26,862 nt of DNA from DASUTB01 sp036374835 (GTDB lineage Bacteria; Actinomycetota; Actinomycetes; Jiangellales; Jiangellaceae): assembly GCA_036374835.1 (NCBI GenBank), contig DASUTB010000091.1:1-26862 (forward strand). The letters are read 5' to 3'. Below are positions 11,309 through 18,592 of this stretch, piece after piece; the stretch's first letter is position 1, and each line of letters starts with the position of its first letter. Under the pieces are notes generated by a model, which was not told the DNA's origin, did no database searches, and worked only from the letters and a program-made list of their open reading frames with translations. The position numbers and the translations under genes were made by a program.

Positions 11309-11887
11309 ATGGCCGAGCCCACTACTCACCAAGCGCTCCGCGCGGCGATCCAGAAGGCGGGGTACTACCCGGAACTCGTGGCGGACACGCTCGAACCTGC
11401 GCTGGCCGATGAGCCGGTGCGTTCGTACTTCGTGCACCACGAACCGCACTTCGACCACAAGGACGAGTTCCGGCAGCACGCCAGTGTCCTGGTTCTCACG
11501 CCGACCCGGCTGATCGTCGGGCACACCGACGAGTACCCGGCCGACGAGAACAACCCGGTGCCGTACGCCACGACCGCGACCGAGACCGTGCCGCTGGCAC
11601 GGATCTCCTCCGTCGTGGTGAGCCGCACCGTCGACGCCCCGGTGACCTACACCAGGGGCGACCCGGCCCGCGACGTGGTGCTGACCGTCGGCTGGAACGC
11701 GCTGAGCCGAGTGGAGCTCGAGCCGGCCGGATGCACCGACCCGACCTGCGAGGCAGATCACGGCTACACCGGCAGCATCACCGCCGAAGACTTCACGATC
11801 CGGGTAAGCGCCACCGCGGATGGCCCGCAGCGGGTCGCCGACCTGCTCGCGTTCTCGCGGGCGCTTTCGGCGGCGGCCCGTTCGTGA
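11309..11887 (+). CDS. DUF5998 family protein
   Basis: A 192-residue protein recognised as actinobacterial DUF5998 (HHEPHFDHKDEFRQHASVLVLTPTRLIVGHTDE, acidic and His-rich, at about 43-75). There is no signal peptide or membrane segment and the function is unknown. GAGGA (11296-11300) sits 8 bases before ATG 11309. The ATG at 11300 overlaps that motif and is less likely. Its stop overlaps the start of the phosphodiesterase gene (GTGA), so the two are probably translationally coupled and functionally linked. The C-terminal half contains a short C-x4-C (CTDPTC) followed by EADHGYTG, possibly a metal site. Confidence 0.8.
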   Translation: MAEPTTHQALRAAIQKAGYYPELVADTLEPALADEPVRSYFVHHEPHFDHKDEFRQHASVLVLTPTRLIVGHTDEYPADENNPVPYATTATETVPLARISSVVVSRTVDAPVTYTRGDPARDVVLTVGWNALSRVELEPAGCTDPTCEADHGYTGSITAEDFTIRVSATADGPQRVADLLAFSRALSAAARS

Positions 11888-13014
11888 CGGCGGGGATGGC
11901 CGAGGTTGTCGAACCGCGCTACGGCGACGGGTCATTAACCGACATCCTGCCGTCAGTGCTCGGTGCCCTGGGTGTGCCGGGGGAGGAGAACGTCCTGCGG
12001 CTGCCGCCGGCCCGGCGCTACTGCGTCCTGTTGATCGACGGGCTGGGCTGGCACCTGCTGCGCTCGAACCCGGCCGCGGCGCCGTTCCTGCACTCGCTGG
12101 ACGGGCGGGCGCTGACGTGCGGCGTGCCGTCGACGACGGCGACGAGTTTGACCAGCTTCGGCACGGGACTGCCGCCCGGACGGCACGGCGTCGTCGGCTA
12201 CTCCAGCCGGATACCTGGAACGAGGTCGGACCTGTTGAACGCGCTGAAGTGGAGCAAGTCGGTGGACCCGGCCACCTACCAGCCGTATCCTTCCGTGTTC
12301 CAGCGCGCGGCCGAGGCCGGGGTGTCACCGACCGTGGTGGGTAAGCGGGAGTTCCGCAAGTCCGGGCTCACCGGGGTGGCGCTGCGTCCGCCGTCCTACC
12401 AGCCGGCCGAAACGCTGGGGGAGCGGGTGGCCCGGTCGGTGGATGCGCTGCGGCCGGAGCCGTCGCTGGTGTACGTGTACGACGGCGATCTGGACTACAC
12501 CGGCCACCAGTCGGGCTGCGGCTCGGCGGCGTGGCGGTACGAACTGATGATTCTGGACCGGTTCGCCGAAGAGTTGTACGACGCGTTGCCGGCCGGGACT
12601 GCGCTGGTGGTGACCGCCGACCACGGCATGGTCGACGTTCCGTTCGAGAACCGGATCGACGTGGACGACGTCCCGGCGTTGCGCGAGGGTGTTGACCTGG
12701 TGGCCGGCGAGGCGCGCTTCCGGCATGTATACGCCGCACCTGGCGCCGCCGATGATGTACTGGCAGCGTGGCGGGAGGTGCTGGGCCGGCGCGCAGATGT
12801 CCGGGCACGGGACGACGCGCTGGCCGCGGGCTGGTTCGGCGCGTGGGAGCCGCGGGTGCACGAGCGCATCGGCGACGTCGTCGCCGCGGCGGACGCGGCA
12901 TCGGCCATCGAGCGGCGCAGCGTCTTTCCCGTCGAGAAGAACCTGGTCGGCCTGCACGGCGCCCTTACCGCCGACGAAATGCTGATCCCCCTCCTGACCA
13001 CCACCCCAGAATGA
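11884..13014 (+). CDS. Type I phosphodiesterase/nucleotide pyrophosphatase (alkaline phosphatase superfamily)
   Basis: A 376-residue enzyme with the two-metal site of the superfamily: Asp52 in LLIDGLG, the Ser/Thr nucleophile segment VPSTTATS (81-88), Asp204 and His208 in DLDYTGHQ, Asp246-His247 in TADHGM, and a late His in GLHGAL. It probably hydrolyses a phosphodiester or pyrophosphate bond; the substrate is unknown. No signal peptide is visible, so it is probably cytoplasmic. The GTG start at 11884 overlaps the DUF5998 stop by 4 bases; ATG at 11896 is an alternative. The stop codon TGA (12012 is not involved; it is 13012-13014) lies in the left arm of an inverted repeat shared with the converging sepH gene. 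Confidence 0.85.
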   Translation: MTAGMAEVVEPRYGDGSLTDILPSVLGALGVPGEENVLRLPPARRYCVLLIDGLGWHLLRSNPAAAPFLHSLDGRALTCGVPSTTATSLTSFGTGLPPGRHGVVGYSSRIPGTRSDLLNALKWSKSVDPATYQPYPSVFQRAAEAGVSPTVVGKREFRKSGLTGVALRPPSYQPAETLGERVARSVDALRPEPSLVYVYDGDLDYTGHQSGCGSAAWRYELMILDRFAEELYDALPAGTALVVTADHGMVDVPFENRIDVDDVPALREGVDLVAGEARFRHVYAAPGAADDVLAAWREVLGRRADVRARDDALAAGWFGAWEPRVHERIGDVVAAADAASAIERRSVFPVEKNLVGLHGALTADEMLIPLLTTTPE

Positions 13015-13042
13015 TTCCGGAGCTTTACGTGATCATTCTGGG
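13005..13042. repeat. Inverted repeat containing both stop codons of a convergent gene pair (dispersed repeat copy)
   Basis: CCCAGAATGA (13005-13014) and TCATTCTGGG (13033-13042) are perfect 10-bp inverted arms around an 18-base loop. The left arm ends in the TGA of the phosphodiesterase and the right arm supplies the TGA of sepH. Bases 13013-13040 are identical over 28 positions to 18060-18087, a copy of the same dispersed repeat. It may act as a bidirectional terminator. Confidence 0.85.
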
Positions 13043-14076
13043 CGGTCGGCGCGGCCGAACATGATCTCGTCCCAGCTCGGCACAGTGGGCTTCTTGTTGC
13101 GCTTGCCGGAGCGTGGCTTGGCCGGCGCGGCCTCTGCGCCGGACTGACCCTGCGCCGAGGCATCCGCGGCGCGCGCCCCGCGCTGGGGAGGTTCGTCCAC
13201 CTCGACGTGGTCCGCGATGTCGGTGAGCCGCAGCCGCTCGGCAGGAGGCTGGTTGCGGCCACGGCGCCGGCCACGCCCGCCGCGCTGCGCGGTCATCGGG
13301 ACCGGTGCGGTGGGCTGCTCGTCCTCGTCGACGGCACGCTGCGCGGCCGCCGGCGCAGGCGCCGGTGCAGCCGGTTCGTCGTCGTCCTCGTCCTCCGGGT
13401 CCGGGGCGACGCTGAGCTGGCGCGGCTCGACCTCGGGCTCGGAGTTCACGACGGACAGCCGGGCCTGCCCGGTACCCGCCGTTTCGGGGACGGCGACCTC
13501 GTCCGGCTCCACCAGACCCGCGATACGGCGTGCCTCGTCGTCGTCCGGCACGACGGAGCGGCCCGTCGGGTCGAACAGGAAGCGGGCGTGCCGCTCGTCG
13601 TCTTCGAAGATCCACACCGCGATGACCTGCCACTTGCCGTCGTCGCGGCGGTATGCGTCCCACTCGACGGACTCCGGGTCGACGTCCGAACGGCTCACCC
13701 ACTCGCCGACCACCTCGGACAGCGGGCGATTCGGATTATCGGTCGCCGAGCCTCGAATGACGGCGCCCTGCGCCCGGCCGGCCACGTGTGCACGCTCGGC
13801 GAGGACCGGGCCGGCGAAGCGCAGCACCTTCTCCAGCGGCACGTCGGCGGAGGCGGCCACCTCCTCGGCGGTCTGCCCGGCCCTGACGCGGGCCTGTATG
13901 TCGCGGGGCCGCAGCGTGTTCTCCGGCTGCTCGGGCTGGCCCGGCCGACGGCCGCCCCGGATAGCGGCCTGGACACGTTCGTCAAGTGGGAGGGTCATCA
14001 CGGACTCCGAGTCGTTGTCTTGCAGGATCAGCTGGGAACCGTCGTCGCTCACGGCGATGAATCGCAGCTCGCGCAT
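13033..14076 (-). CDS. sepH: SepH (DUF3071) cell-division regulator
   Basis: A 347-residue protein with the SepH layout: N-terminal DUF3071 segment MRELRFIAVSDDGSQLILQ, a helix-turn-helix-like region LRPRDIQARVRAGQTAEEVA (about 55-85), a second conserved part (EWDAYRRDDGKWQV...FDPTGRSVVPDDDEAR), a long disordered Pro/Ala/acidic linker, and a conserved tail VPSWDEIMFG. In Streptomyces and Mycobacterium SepH binds FtsZ and promotes its assembly at septa. ATG 14076 is preferred because GGGAGG (14084-14089 on the opposite strand) lies 7 bases before it. TAACGATAGGGT further upstream (about 14108-14119) is a candidate -10 region. The stop codon lies in the repeat shared with the convergent phosphodiesterase. 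Confidence 0.92.
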   Translation of the reverse strand: MRELRFIAVSDDGSQLILQDNDSESVMTLPLDERVQAAIRGGRRPGQPEQPENTLRPRDIQARVRAGQTAEEVAASADVPLEKVLRFAGPVLAERAHVAGRAQGAVIRGSATDNPNRPLSEVVGEWVSRSDVDPESVEWDAYRRDDGKWQVIAVWIFEDDERHARFLFDPTGRSVVPDDDEARRIAGLVEPDEVAVPETAGTGQARLSVVNSEPEVEPRQLSVAPDPEDEDDDEPAAPAPAPAAAQRAVDEDEQPTAPVPMTAQRGGRGRRRGRNQPPAERLRLTDIADHVEVDEPPQRGARAADASAQGQSGAEAAPAKPRSGKRNKKPTVPSWDEIMFGRADRPE

Positions 14077-14156
14077 CCCCGGGCCTCCCACAAATCCACC
14101 GACCCTATCGTTACGCGGGCCGCCACCTCGACCAAGCCGCCACGCCGTGCAGCACC

Positions 14157-15377
14157 TTACGGGCGTACCTCACGCTCGCCGGCAATGACGGTCGGCCGGT
14201 CCACCATAGCGCCGATGGCGCAGGTGAGGGTGGCCAAGGCCCCCGCCGCAAATGAGAACAGAAATGCTTCGGACGGCCCGATCCGTTCCACCACAGGTCC
14301 GGCGACCGCCGCTCCGAGGGCGACACCTGCCCCGAGGGCCGTGGAAACCCAGGCCAAGCCCTCCGTGAGACGGCTGGCCGGCACCTCGGCCTCGACCATC
14401 GAGAAGCCCGCGATCAGCGTGGGTGAGATGCCGAATCCGGCGATGAACATGGCCGGCAGCAGCAGCGGGATCGAATCGATGAACGCCAGCGGCAGGATCG
14501 CCGCGGCGAGCACGCCCTGTCCGATCACGAACCGGCGGCGGGCGCTCGCGCGCCAGGTGATGGCGCCGGTGAGGACGCCGGCGATCAGGCTGCCCATCGC
14601 GAACACGGCCAGGGCCAGCCCGGAGACGCCTTTGGCACCGAGCGCCTCGGTGAACGCCACGGTGGCGACCTCAACTGAGCCGAAGATCGCCCCCATGAAG
14701 ATGAATGCGATGACCATCCACGTCAAGGTGAGAACCGGCAACGGGTCGGTCGGGGTGTCCGGCGTGCGGACCCGGACCTCGGGCTGGGTGGAACGCTGGG
14801 CGGCGAACGTGAACCCGCCGGCGACGGTGAAGACCAGGATCGCGCCGAGACCGGCCAGGCCGTGTATCGCAGTCGCCGTCGTCACCGCCACAATCGGCCC
14901 GAGGACGAAGATGACCTCGTCCACGACCGACTCCCACGCATATGCGGTGTGCAGATGTGGCGTCGCCGAGTGCAGGCGTGCCCAGCGCGCCCGGACGAGA
15001 GCACCAATCTGGGGCTGGGTGAGCCCGGTGAGGAACACCACGATCGCGTAGCCGGCGACGGCCCGGCTCTCGGCGGCCGCCGGCGTCATGATCATAATGG
15101 TGCCGAGACCGGCGGCGTGCAGAGTCAGCACCGGCCAGAGCATGGCGTCCTGCCCGTACCGATCGGCCAGCCGCGCCTGCACAGGTGCTCCGACCGCCGT
15201 TGCCACCAGCGCGAGCCCGGCGAGGAGCCCGGCCTGCTCGTACGAGCCGCCGAGCTCGGTGATGGCCAGCACGATGGCGAGGCCGAACATCGAGATCGGC
15301 AGCCGGGCGACCAGCCCGGATAGCGAGAACGCCAGTGCGCCGGGCGTGCGCAGCACTACCCTGTATCGCCCTAACAC
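14157..15377 (-). CDS. MFS transporter, 12 helices
   Basis: A 406-residue membrane protein with about 12 hydrophobic segments and a cytoplasmic loop RLADRYGQDAM equivalent to motif A after helix 2. The central loop (AAQRSTQPEVRVRTPDTPTDP) separates the two six-helix halves. Substrate cannot be inferred. It precedes sepH on the same strand by 80 bases and is divergent from the ferrochelatase gene. The start is uncertain: GTG 15377 has a TTA second codon and no strong ribosome binding site, and GTG at about 15356 (VLRTPGAL) is an alternative that would remove it. Confidence 0.85.
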   Translation of the reverse strand: MLGRYRVVLRTPGALAFSLSGLVARLPISMFGLAIVLAITELGGSYEQAGLLAGLALVATAVGAPVQARLADRYGQDAMLWPVLTLHAAGLGTIMIMTPAAAESRAVAGYAIVVFLTGLTQPQIGALVRARWARLHSATPHLHTAYAWESVVDEVIFVLGPIVAVTTATAIHGLAGLGAILVFTVAGGFTFAAQRSTQPEVRVRTPDTPTDPLPVLTLTWMVIAFIFMGAIFGSVEVATVAFTEALGAKGVSGLALAVFAMGSLIAGVLTGAITWRASARRRFVIGQGVLAAAILPLAFIDSIPLLLPAMFIAGFGISPTLIAGFSMVEAEVPASRLTEGLAWVSTALGAGVALGAAVAGPVVERIGPSEAFLFSFAAGALATLTCAIGAMVDRPTVIAGEREVRP

Positions 15378-15419
15378 GTGCTCACACTACGGCCCGGCAT
15401 GCGGCGGGGGCACCGGGTT

Positions 15420-15482
15420 TTGTCGGCCGGATCGAGGGGCTTGTTGGCGGGACCGACCGGCTTATTGGCAGGATCGATGGCG
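15420..15482 (+). repeat. Three tandem 21-bp units upstream of ferrochelatase
   Basis: Units 15420-15440, 15441-15461 and 15462-15482 follow the pattern TTGTTGGC-N-GGAYCGA-NN-GGC with a few differences each. The third contains the candidate -10 CAGGAT (15469-15474) and ends at the G of the GTG start. In the ferrochelatase frame they would read as FVGRIEG, LVGGTDR, LIGRIDG. They lie in the 104-base divergent promoter region between the MFS gene and the ferrochelatase and could be regulator binding sites or a slipped promoter duplication. Confidence 0.75.
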
Positions 15483-16597
15483 TGCCTACCCAGAGCCCGA
15501 GCCGTGCGCCGCTGGAACCCTACGACGCTCTGATGGTCGTATCGTTCGGCGGCCCGGAGCAGCCGTCCGACGTGATGCCGTTCCTGGAGAACGTGACAAG
15601 GGGACGGAACGTCCCGCCCGAACGGCTCGCCGAAGTCGCCGAGCACTACAACGCTTTCGGCGGACGCAGCCCGATCAACGATCAGAACCGGGCGCTCATC
15701 GACGCGATCCGGCGCGATCTCGCCGCCGCGGGTGTGTCGATCCCGGTCTACTGGGGCAACCGCAACTGGGATCCGTTCCTTGCCGACGAGCTCGAGCGGA
15801 TGCGGGCGGACGGCGTGCGCCGGGCCGCGGTGTTCGTCACCAGCGCGTACTCGTCGTACTCCGGGTGCCGGCAGTACCGTGAGGATCTCGCCGCAGCCGT
15901 CGCCACCGTCGGCCCGGACGCACCGGCGCTGGACCGGATTCGGCATTACTTCGACCATCCGGGTTTCATCGAGGCCAATGTGGACGGTGTTGTCGGCGCC
16001 CTCGGCGAGCTGCCCGCGCGCGTGGCCAGGTCGGCCCGGCTGGTTTTCGTCACCCACTCGATTCCAGAGACCATGGCGGCGACTGCGGGTCCGGACGGTG
16101 GAGCGTACGTGGAGCAGCATCGCGCCGTCGCCGCCGCGGTGAGCGAACGCGTGGCCCGCCGTACCGGGGTGGAGCGCGACCACGAGCTCGTGTACTGCTC
16201 GCGCAGCGGTCCGCCGCATGTCCCGTGGCTCGAGCCGGACGTGAACGACCGCCTCGAAGCGTTGGCCAAAGAGGGCGTGCCCGGCGTCATACTCGCTCCG
16301 ATCGGGTTCGTCTCCGACCACATGGAGGTCGTGTTCGACCTCGACACCGAGGCGATGGCCACCGCCGCGGACGCCGGGCTGCCGGCGGCACGGGCCGCCA
16401 CCGCAGGTACCCATCCGGCGTTCGTGGCGGCGATCCGCGATCTGCTGACCGAGCGGGCCGCCGTCGCCCGCGGGGAAGATCGCGAGCCGGCGAGTATCGG
16501 CCCGCCCGGGCCGTCGCATTACGTGTGCCCGGCCGGATGCTGCCCCAATCCCCGCGCGCCACGTCCGACGGTGTGCGGCGAGGACGGTGTGTCGTGA
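15482..16597 (+). CDS. cpfC: Coproporphyrin ferrochelatase
   Basis: A 371-residue ferrochelatase (older symbol hemH) inserting Fe2+ into the porphyrin. In actinobacteria the substrate is coproporphyrin III. Motifs: SFGGPE (21-26), FVTSAYSSYSGCRQY (118-132), catalytic His192 in FVTHSIPET, and PIGFVSDHMEVVFDLDTEA (273-291) with Glu282. Cys129 together with the C-terminal cluster VCPAGCCPN (Cys349, 353, 354) and Cys365 fits the 2Fe-2S cluster of actinobacterial enzymes. GTG 15482 follows CAGGAT by 7 bases, implying a leaderless start. An upstream continuation of the frame overlaps the divergent MFS gene and tandem repeats and is not conserved sequence. The stop overlaps the next start (GTGA). 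Confidence 0.93.
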   Translation: MPTQSPSRAPLEPYDALMVVSFGGPEQPSDVMPFLENVTRGRNVPPERLAEVAEHYNAFGGRSPINDQNRALIDAIRRDLAAAGVSIPVYWGNRNWDPFLADELERMRADGVRRAAVFVTSAYSSYSGCRQYREDLAAAVATVGPDAPALDRIRHYFDHPGFIEANVDGVVGALGELPARVARSARLVFVTHSIPETMAATAGPDGGAYVEQHRAVAAAVSERVARRTGVERDHELVYCSRSGPPHVPWLEPDVNDRLEALAKEGVPGVILAPIGFVSDHMEVVFDLDTEAMATAADAGLPAARAATAGTHPAFVAAIRDLLTERAAVARGEDREPASIGPPGPSHYVCPAGCCPNPRAPRPTVCGEDGVS

Positions 16598-17388
16598 ACG
16601 GCGAACTCCTGGCACTCGCCGACAAAACGGCGCGGGAGGCGGGCGCGATGGTCCGCGAGCGGCGGGACGCGGTCACCCGCATGGCCGTGACGGCGACCAA
16701 GAGCACCCCGACCGACGTCGTGACCGAATCCGATACCGCCGCCGAGGCGCTCATCCGCGATCGGCTGCTCGGGGCGCGCCCGGACGATGGGATCGTGGGG
16801 GAGGAGGGCGGCACGACCAGCGGGACGTCCGGCGTTCAGTGGGTCGTCGACCCCATCGACGGGACGGTGAACTACCTCTACGGCATTCCGCAGTACGCGA
16901 TCTCGATCGCCGCGACGGTTGACGGCGACCCGGCCGTTGGCGTCGTCCACAACCCGGTGAACGGCGAGACATGGAGCGCGACGCGGGGCGGCGGCGCCTT
17001 TCTCGACGGCATGCCGATCCACGAGTCGGGCTGCGACCGGCTCGACCGGGCGCTCGTGGCGACCGGATTCGGCTACGACCCGGCACGCCGAGCCAGGCAG
17101 GCCGACGTGCTCCGGGCGGTGATAACCGAGGTGCGGGACGTGCGCCGGGCCGGGGCGGCGTCCCTCGATCTGTGCGCGGTGGCGATGGGCCGGGTGGACG
17201 CGTTCTACGAGCGCGGCCTCGGCCCATGGGATCTTGCGGCGGGCGGGCTGATCGCGACCGAGGCGGGTGTTATCGTATCGGGCATCCGTGGCCAACCACC
17301 CGGGCCGGACTTCGTACTCGCGGCCGGGCCGGCGCTGTTCGACGAGTTGCACGACCTGCTCGAACGGCTCGAACCCGACCGCGATTGA
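16594..17388 (+). CDS. Inositol monophosphatase family protein
   Basis: A 264-residue Mg2+-dependent phosphatase of the inositol monophosphatase/SuhB family. Metal ligands are Glu70-Glu71 (VGEEGG), Asp86 and Asp89 in motif A WVVDPIDGTVNY, and Asp213 in motif B GPWDLAAGG. It is the positional counterpart of mycobacterial suhB (Rv2701c). Substrate may be inositol-1-phosphate or a related sugar phosphate. GTG 16594 overlaps the ferrochelatase stop by 4 bases, so the two are co-translated. A hairpin 5 bases after the stop ends the unit. Confidence 0.92.
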   Translation: MNGELLALADKTAREAGAMVRERRDAVTRMAVTATKSTPTDVVTESDTAAEALIRDRLLGARPDDGIVGEEGGTTSGTSGVQWVVDPIDGTVNYLYGIPQYAISIAATVDGDPAVGVVHNPVNGETWSATRGGGAFLDGMPIHESGCDRLDRALVATGFGYDPARRARQADVLRAVITEVRDVRRAGAASLDLCAVAMGRVDAFYERGLGPWDLAAGGLIATEAGVIVSGIRGQPPGPDFVLAAGPALFDELHDLLERLEPDRD

Positions 17389-17393
17389 AACTC

Positions 17394-17415
17394 GCAGCGA
17401 CGAAATAATCGCTGC
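17394..17415 (+). terminator. Hairpin after inositol-phosphatase gene
   Basis: GCAGCGA, an 8-base AT-rich loop CGAAATAA and TCGCTGC form a perfect 7-bp stem starting 5 bases after the stop codon. There is no U-tract. It separates the ferrochelatase-phosphatase unit from DUF4193. Confidence 0.55.
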
Positions 17416-17576
17416 ACGGCGGGGCGTTTACGCACGAGCGGGGATCATGCGGCACAATTCCCCGGGCCGGTACGGGCACAACGGCGGGTCCTCGTGCGTT
17501 ACGAGGGTCATGGCCGTACGCGCCACGGCCCAAACCGCACCAGAGAGAACGGACGCCCAGCTTAGGGGGATAGACA
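17416..17576 (+). promoter_or_regulatory. DUF4193 upstream region with inverted repeats
   Basis: No gene is visible here; from memory, mycobacteria carry cei (Rv2700) at this point. CCTCGT/ACGAGG (17490-17506) is a 6-bp hairpin. ACGCACGAG (17430-17438) and CTCGTGCGT (17491-17499) form a longer-range 9-bp inverted pair that competes with it, and GGCCGT/ACGGCC (17512-17530) is a third dyad. GGGGGA just before the DUF4193 ATG is the ribosome binding site. Promoter hexamers are not obvious. Confidence 0.4.
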
Positions 17577-17876
17577 ATGGCCACCGATTACGACGCACCT
17601 CGTAAGACCGACGATGAGGTCTCGGAGGACTCGCTCGAGGAACTGAAGACCCGCCGACTGGACACCTCGTCCAGTGCGGTGGACGTGGATGAGGCCGAAC
17701 TGGCCGAGGCTCACGAGCTTCCGGGAGCTGACCTGTCCAACGAGGAGCTCGCGGTCAGGGTGCTGCCGCGGCAGGCGGACGAATTCACCTGTTCGAGCTG
17801 CTTCCTTGTGCATCACCGCAGCCAGCTCGCACGCGAGAAGGACGGTAAGCTGATCTGCCGCGACTGCGCGGCGTAG
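17577..17876 (+). CDS. DUF4193 zinc-ribbon protein
   Basis: A 99-residue acidic protein of the actinobacterial DUF4193 family (counterpart of Rv2699c). Residues 1-68 are charged and probably flexible. The C-terminus holds a two-CxxC zinc ribbon: Cys72 and Cys75 (CSSC) with Cys94 and Cys97 (CRDC). The N-terminus ATDYDAPR...SLEELK is the family signature. A strong ribosome binding site, GGGGGA, lies about 8 bases before the ATG. Its function is not firmly known; the ribbon suggests contact with nucleic acid or RNA polymerase, which is inference. Its transcript would end at the terminator at 17982-18022. Confidence 0.92.
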   Translation: MATDYDAPRKTDDEVSEDSLEELKTRRLDTSSSAVDVDEAELAEAHELPGADLSNEELAVRVLPRQADEFTCSSCFLVHHRSQLAREKDGKLICRDCAA

Positions 17877-17914
17877 CACCGGCAGGGCCATTCCCCCGAC
17901 TCGGCCCGCGCGCT

Positions 17915-18087
17915 CAGAATGATCACGTAAAGCCGGCACTTCCCAGCCATACGTGGCCTACAGACTGAGCAAAGTCCGGAGAAGCCCAGCAAAGGCCTTT
18001 TGTTTGCCTTTGCTGGGCTTTTCTATGCTTTGGCTGCCCTACAGGCCATGCTTGGCCGGGATTCCGGAGCTTTACGTGATCATTCTG
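17915..18087. repeat. 173-bp inverted pair of an about 80-bp dispersed repeat
   Basis: Both ends, read inward, begin CAGAATGATCACGTAAAGC (17915-17933 and complement of 18069-18087) and both continue for about 80 bases with recognisable similarity, meeting at a 15-bp perfect stem in the centre. The left unit resembles the single unit at 25593-25675, and the right unit shares 28 identical bases with 13013-13040. It occupies the whole space between the convergent DUF4193 and DUF3093 genes and supplies the last codons (MIT) and TAA stop of DUF3093. It looks like a mobile or amplified palindromic element with terminator function. Confidence 0.88.
17982..18022 (+). terminator. Canonical intrinsic terminator at the repeat centre
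   Basis: AAGCCCAGCAAAGGC (17982-17996), loop CTTTTGTTT, and GCCTTTGCTGGGCTT (18006-18020) form a perfect 15-bp stem, followed by TTCT so that the transcript ends in a run of four U. This is an unusually classical intrinsic terminator for a high-GC genome. It should end DUF4193 transcripts. The stem is symmetrical and may also act on the opposite strand. Confidence 0.8.
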
Positions 18088-18545
18088 TGGTGGTCGCGGG
18101 CGGTGCGCAGTGCGATGGCAAGGCGCTGCGGGTTACGCGTCGAGACCAGCCAGTACGGCACCGGGTCGTCGGGGTCGTCGACGTCGACACGCACGGCACC
18201 CGGGACGTAACCGCGGATCAGCAGATAGGCGCGCGGGTCGGCGTCACGGCCGCGCGCCGCCCGTGCCGCCTCGGGATCGAGCGCACTGACCTCGCCGATC
18301 GCCCAGGCGGGCAGGGTGGCGCGCCCTGCTCTGAAGCCCTCCGGGCCGACGGCCACCAGGACCCGCCCGTAAACGATCAGCGTGATCGCCGCCAGCACCA
18401 GCACGCCGAGCCCGGCCGGCAGCGAAACCGCGGGGCCGTACGGCACGTCGTAGGCAAGCCAGATCGACCCGGCGAGCCCGGCCGCGAGCAGCCACCACAG
18501 CACCGGTGCGCGCAATCGTTCCCGGTAGGCGCCAGAGTCGTCCAC
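18072..18545 (-). CDS. DUF3093 membrane protein
   Basis: A 157-residue protein of the actinobacterial DUF3093 family (Rv2698-like). Two hydrophobic segments (about 14-33 and 37-57) form a membrane hairpin, followed by a soluble C-terminal domain with YLLIRGYVPGAVRVDVDDPDDPVPYWLVSTRNP. Function is unknown. It is divergent from dut, 47 bases apart, a pairing conserved in mycobacteria. The start is GTG at 18543-18545. The last three codons (ATG ATC ACG) and stop come from the adjacent dispersed repeat, so the true ancestral C-terminus may have been slightly different. Confidence 0.88.
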   Translation of the reverse strand: MDDSGAYRERLRAPVLWWLLAAGLAGSIWLAYDVPYGPAVSLPAGLGVLVLAAITLIVYGRVLVAVGPEGFRAGRATLPAWAIGEVSALDPEAARAARGRDADPRAYLLIRGYVPGAVRVDVDDPDDPVPYWLVSTRNPQRLAIALRTARDHHRMIT

Positions 18546-18592
18546 ACGCCTAGGGTCGCACTCCGGCGGGGCCGTGTCGCAGGTAGGGTCTG
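18546..18592. promoter_or_regulatory. Divergent DUF3093/dut promoter region
   Basis: Only 47 bases separate the two starts. TAGGGT (18584-18589) lies 3 bases before the dut ATG and 9 before an in-frame GTG at 18599, so dut may be leaderless from either codon. CCTAGGGT (about 18549-18556) is a second copy of the same hexamer. No clear -35 is seen. Confidence 0.35.

Noticed and set aside
15335..15481. N-terminal extension of ferrochelatase with heptads FVGRIEG, LVGGTDR and LIGRIDG
   Set aside because: The extension overlaps the divergent MFS gene, has no ribosome binding site and is made of tandem promoter-region repeats.
15420..15482. CRISPR-like direct repeats
   Set aside because: The units are contiguous with no spacers, only three are present, and no cas genes are in the window.
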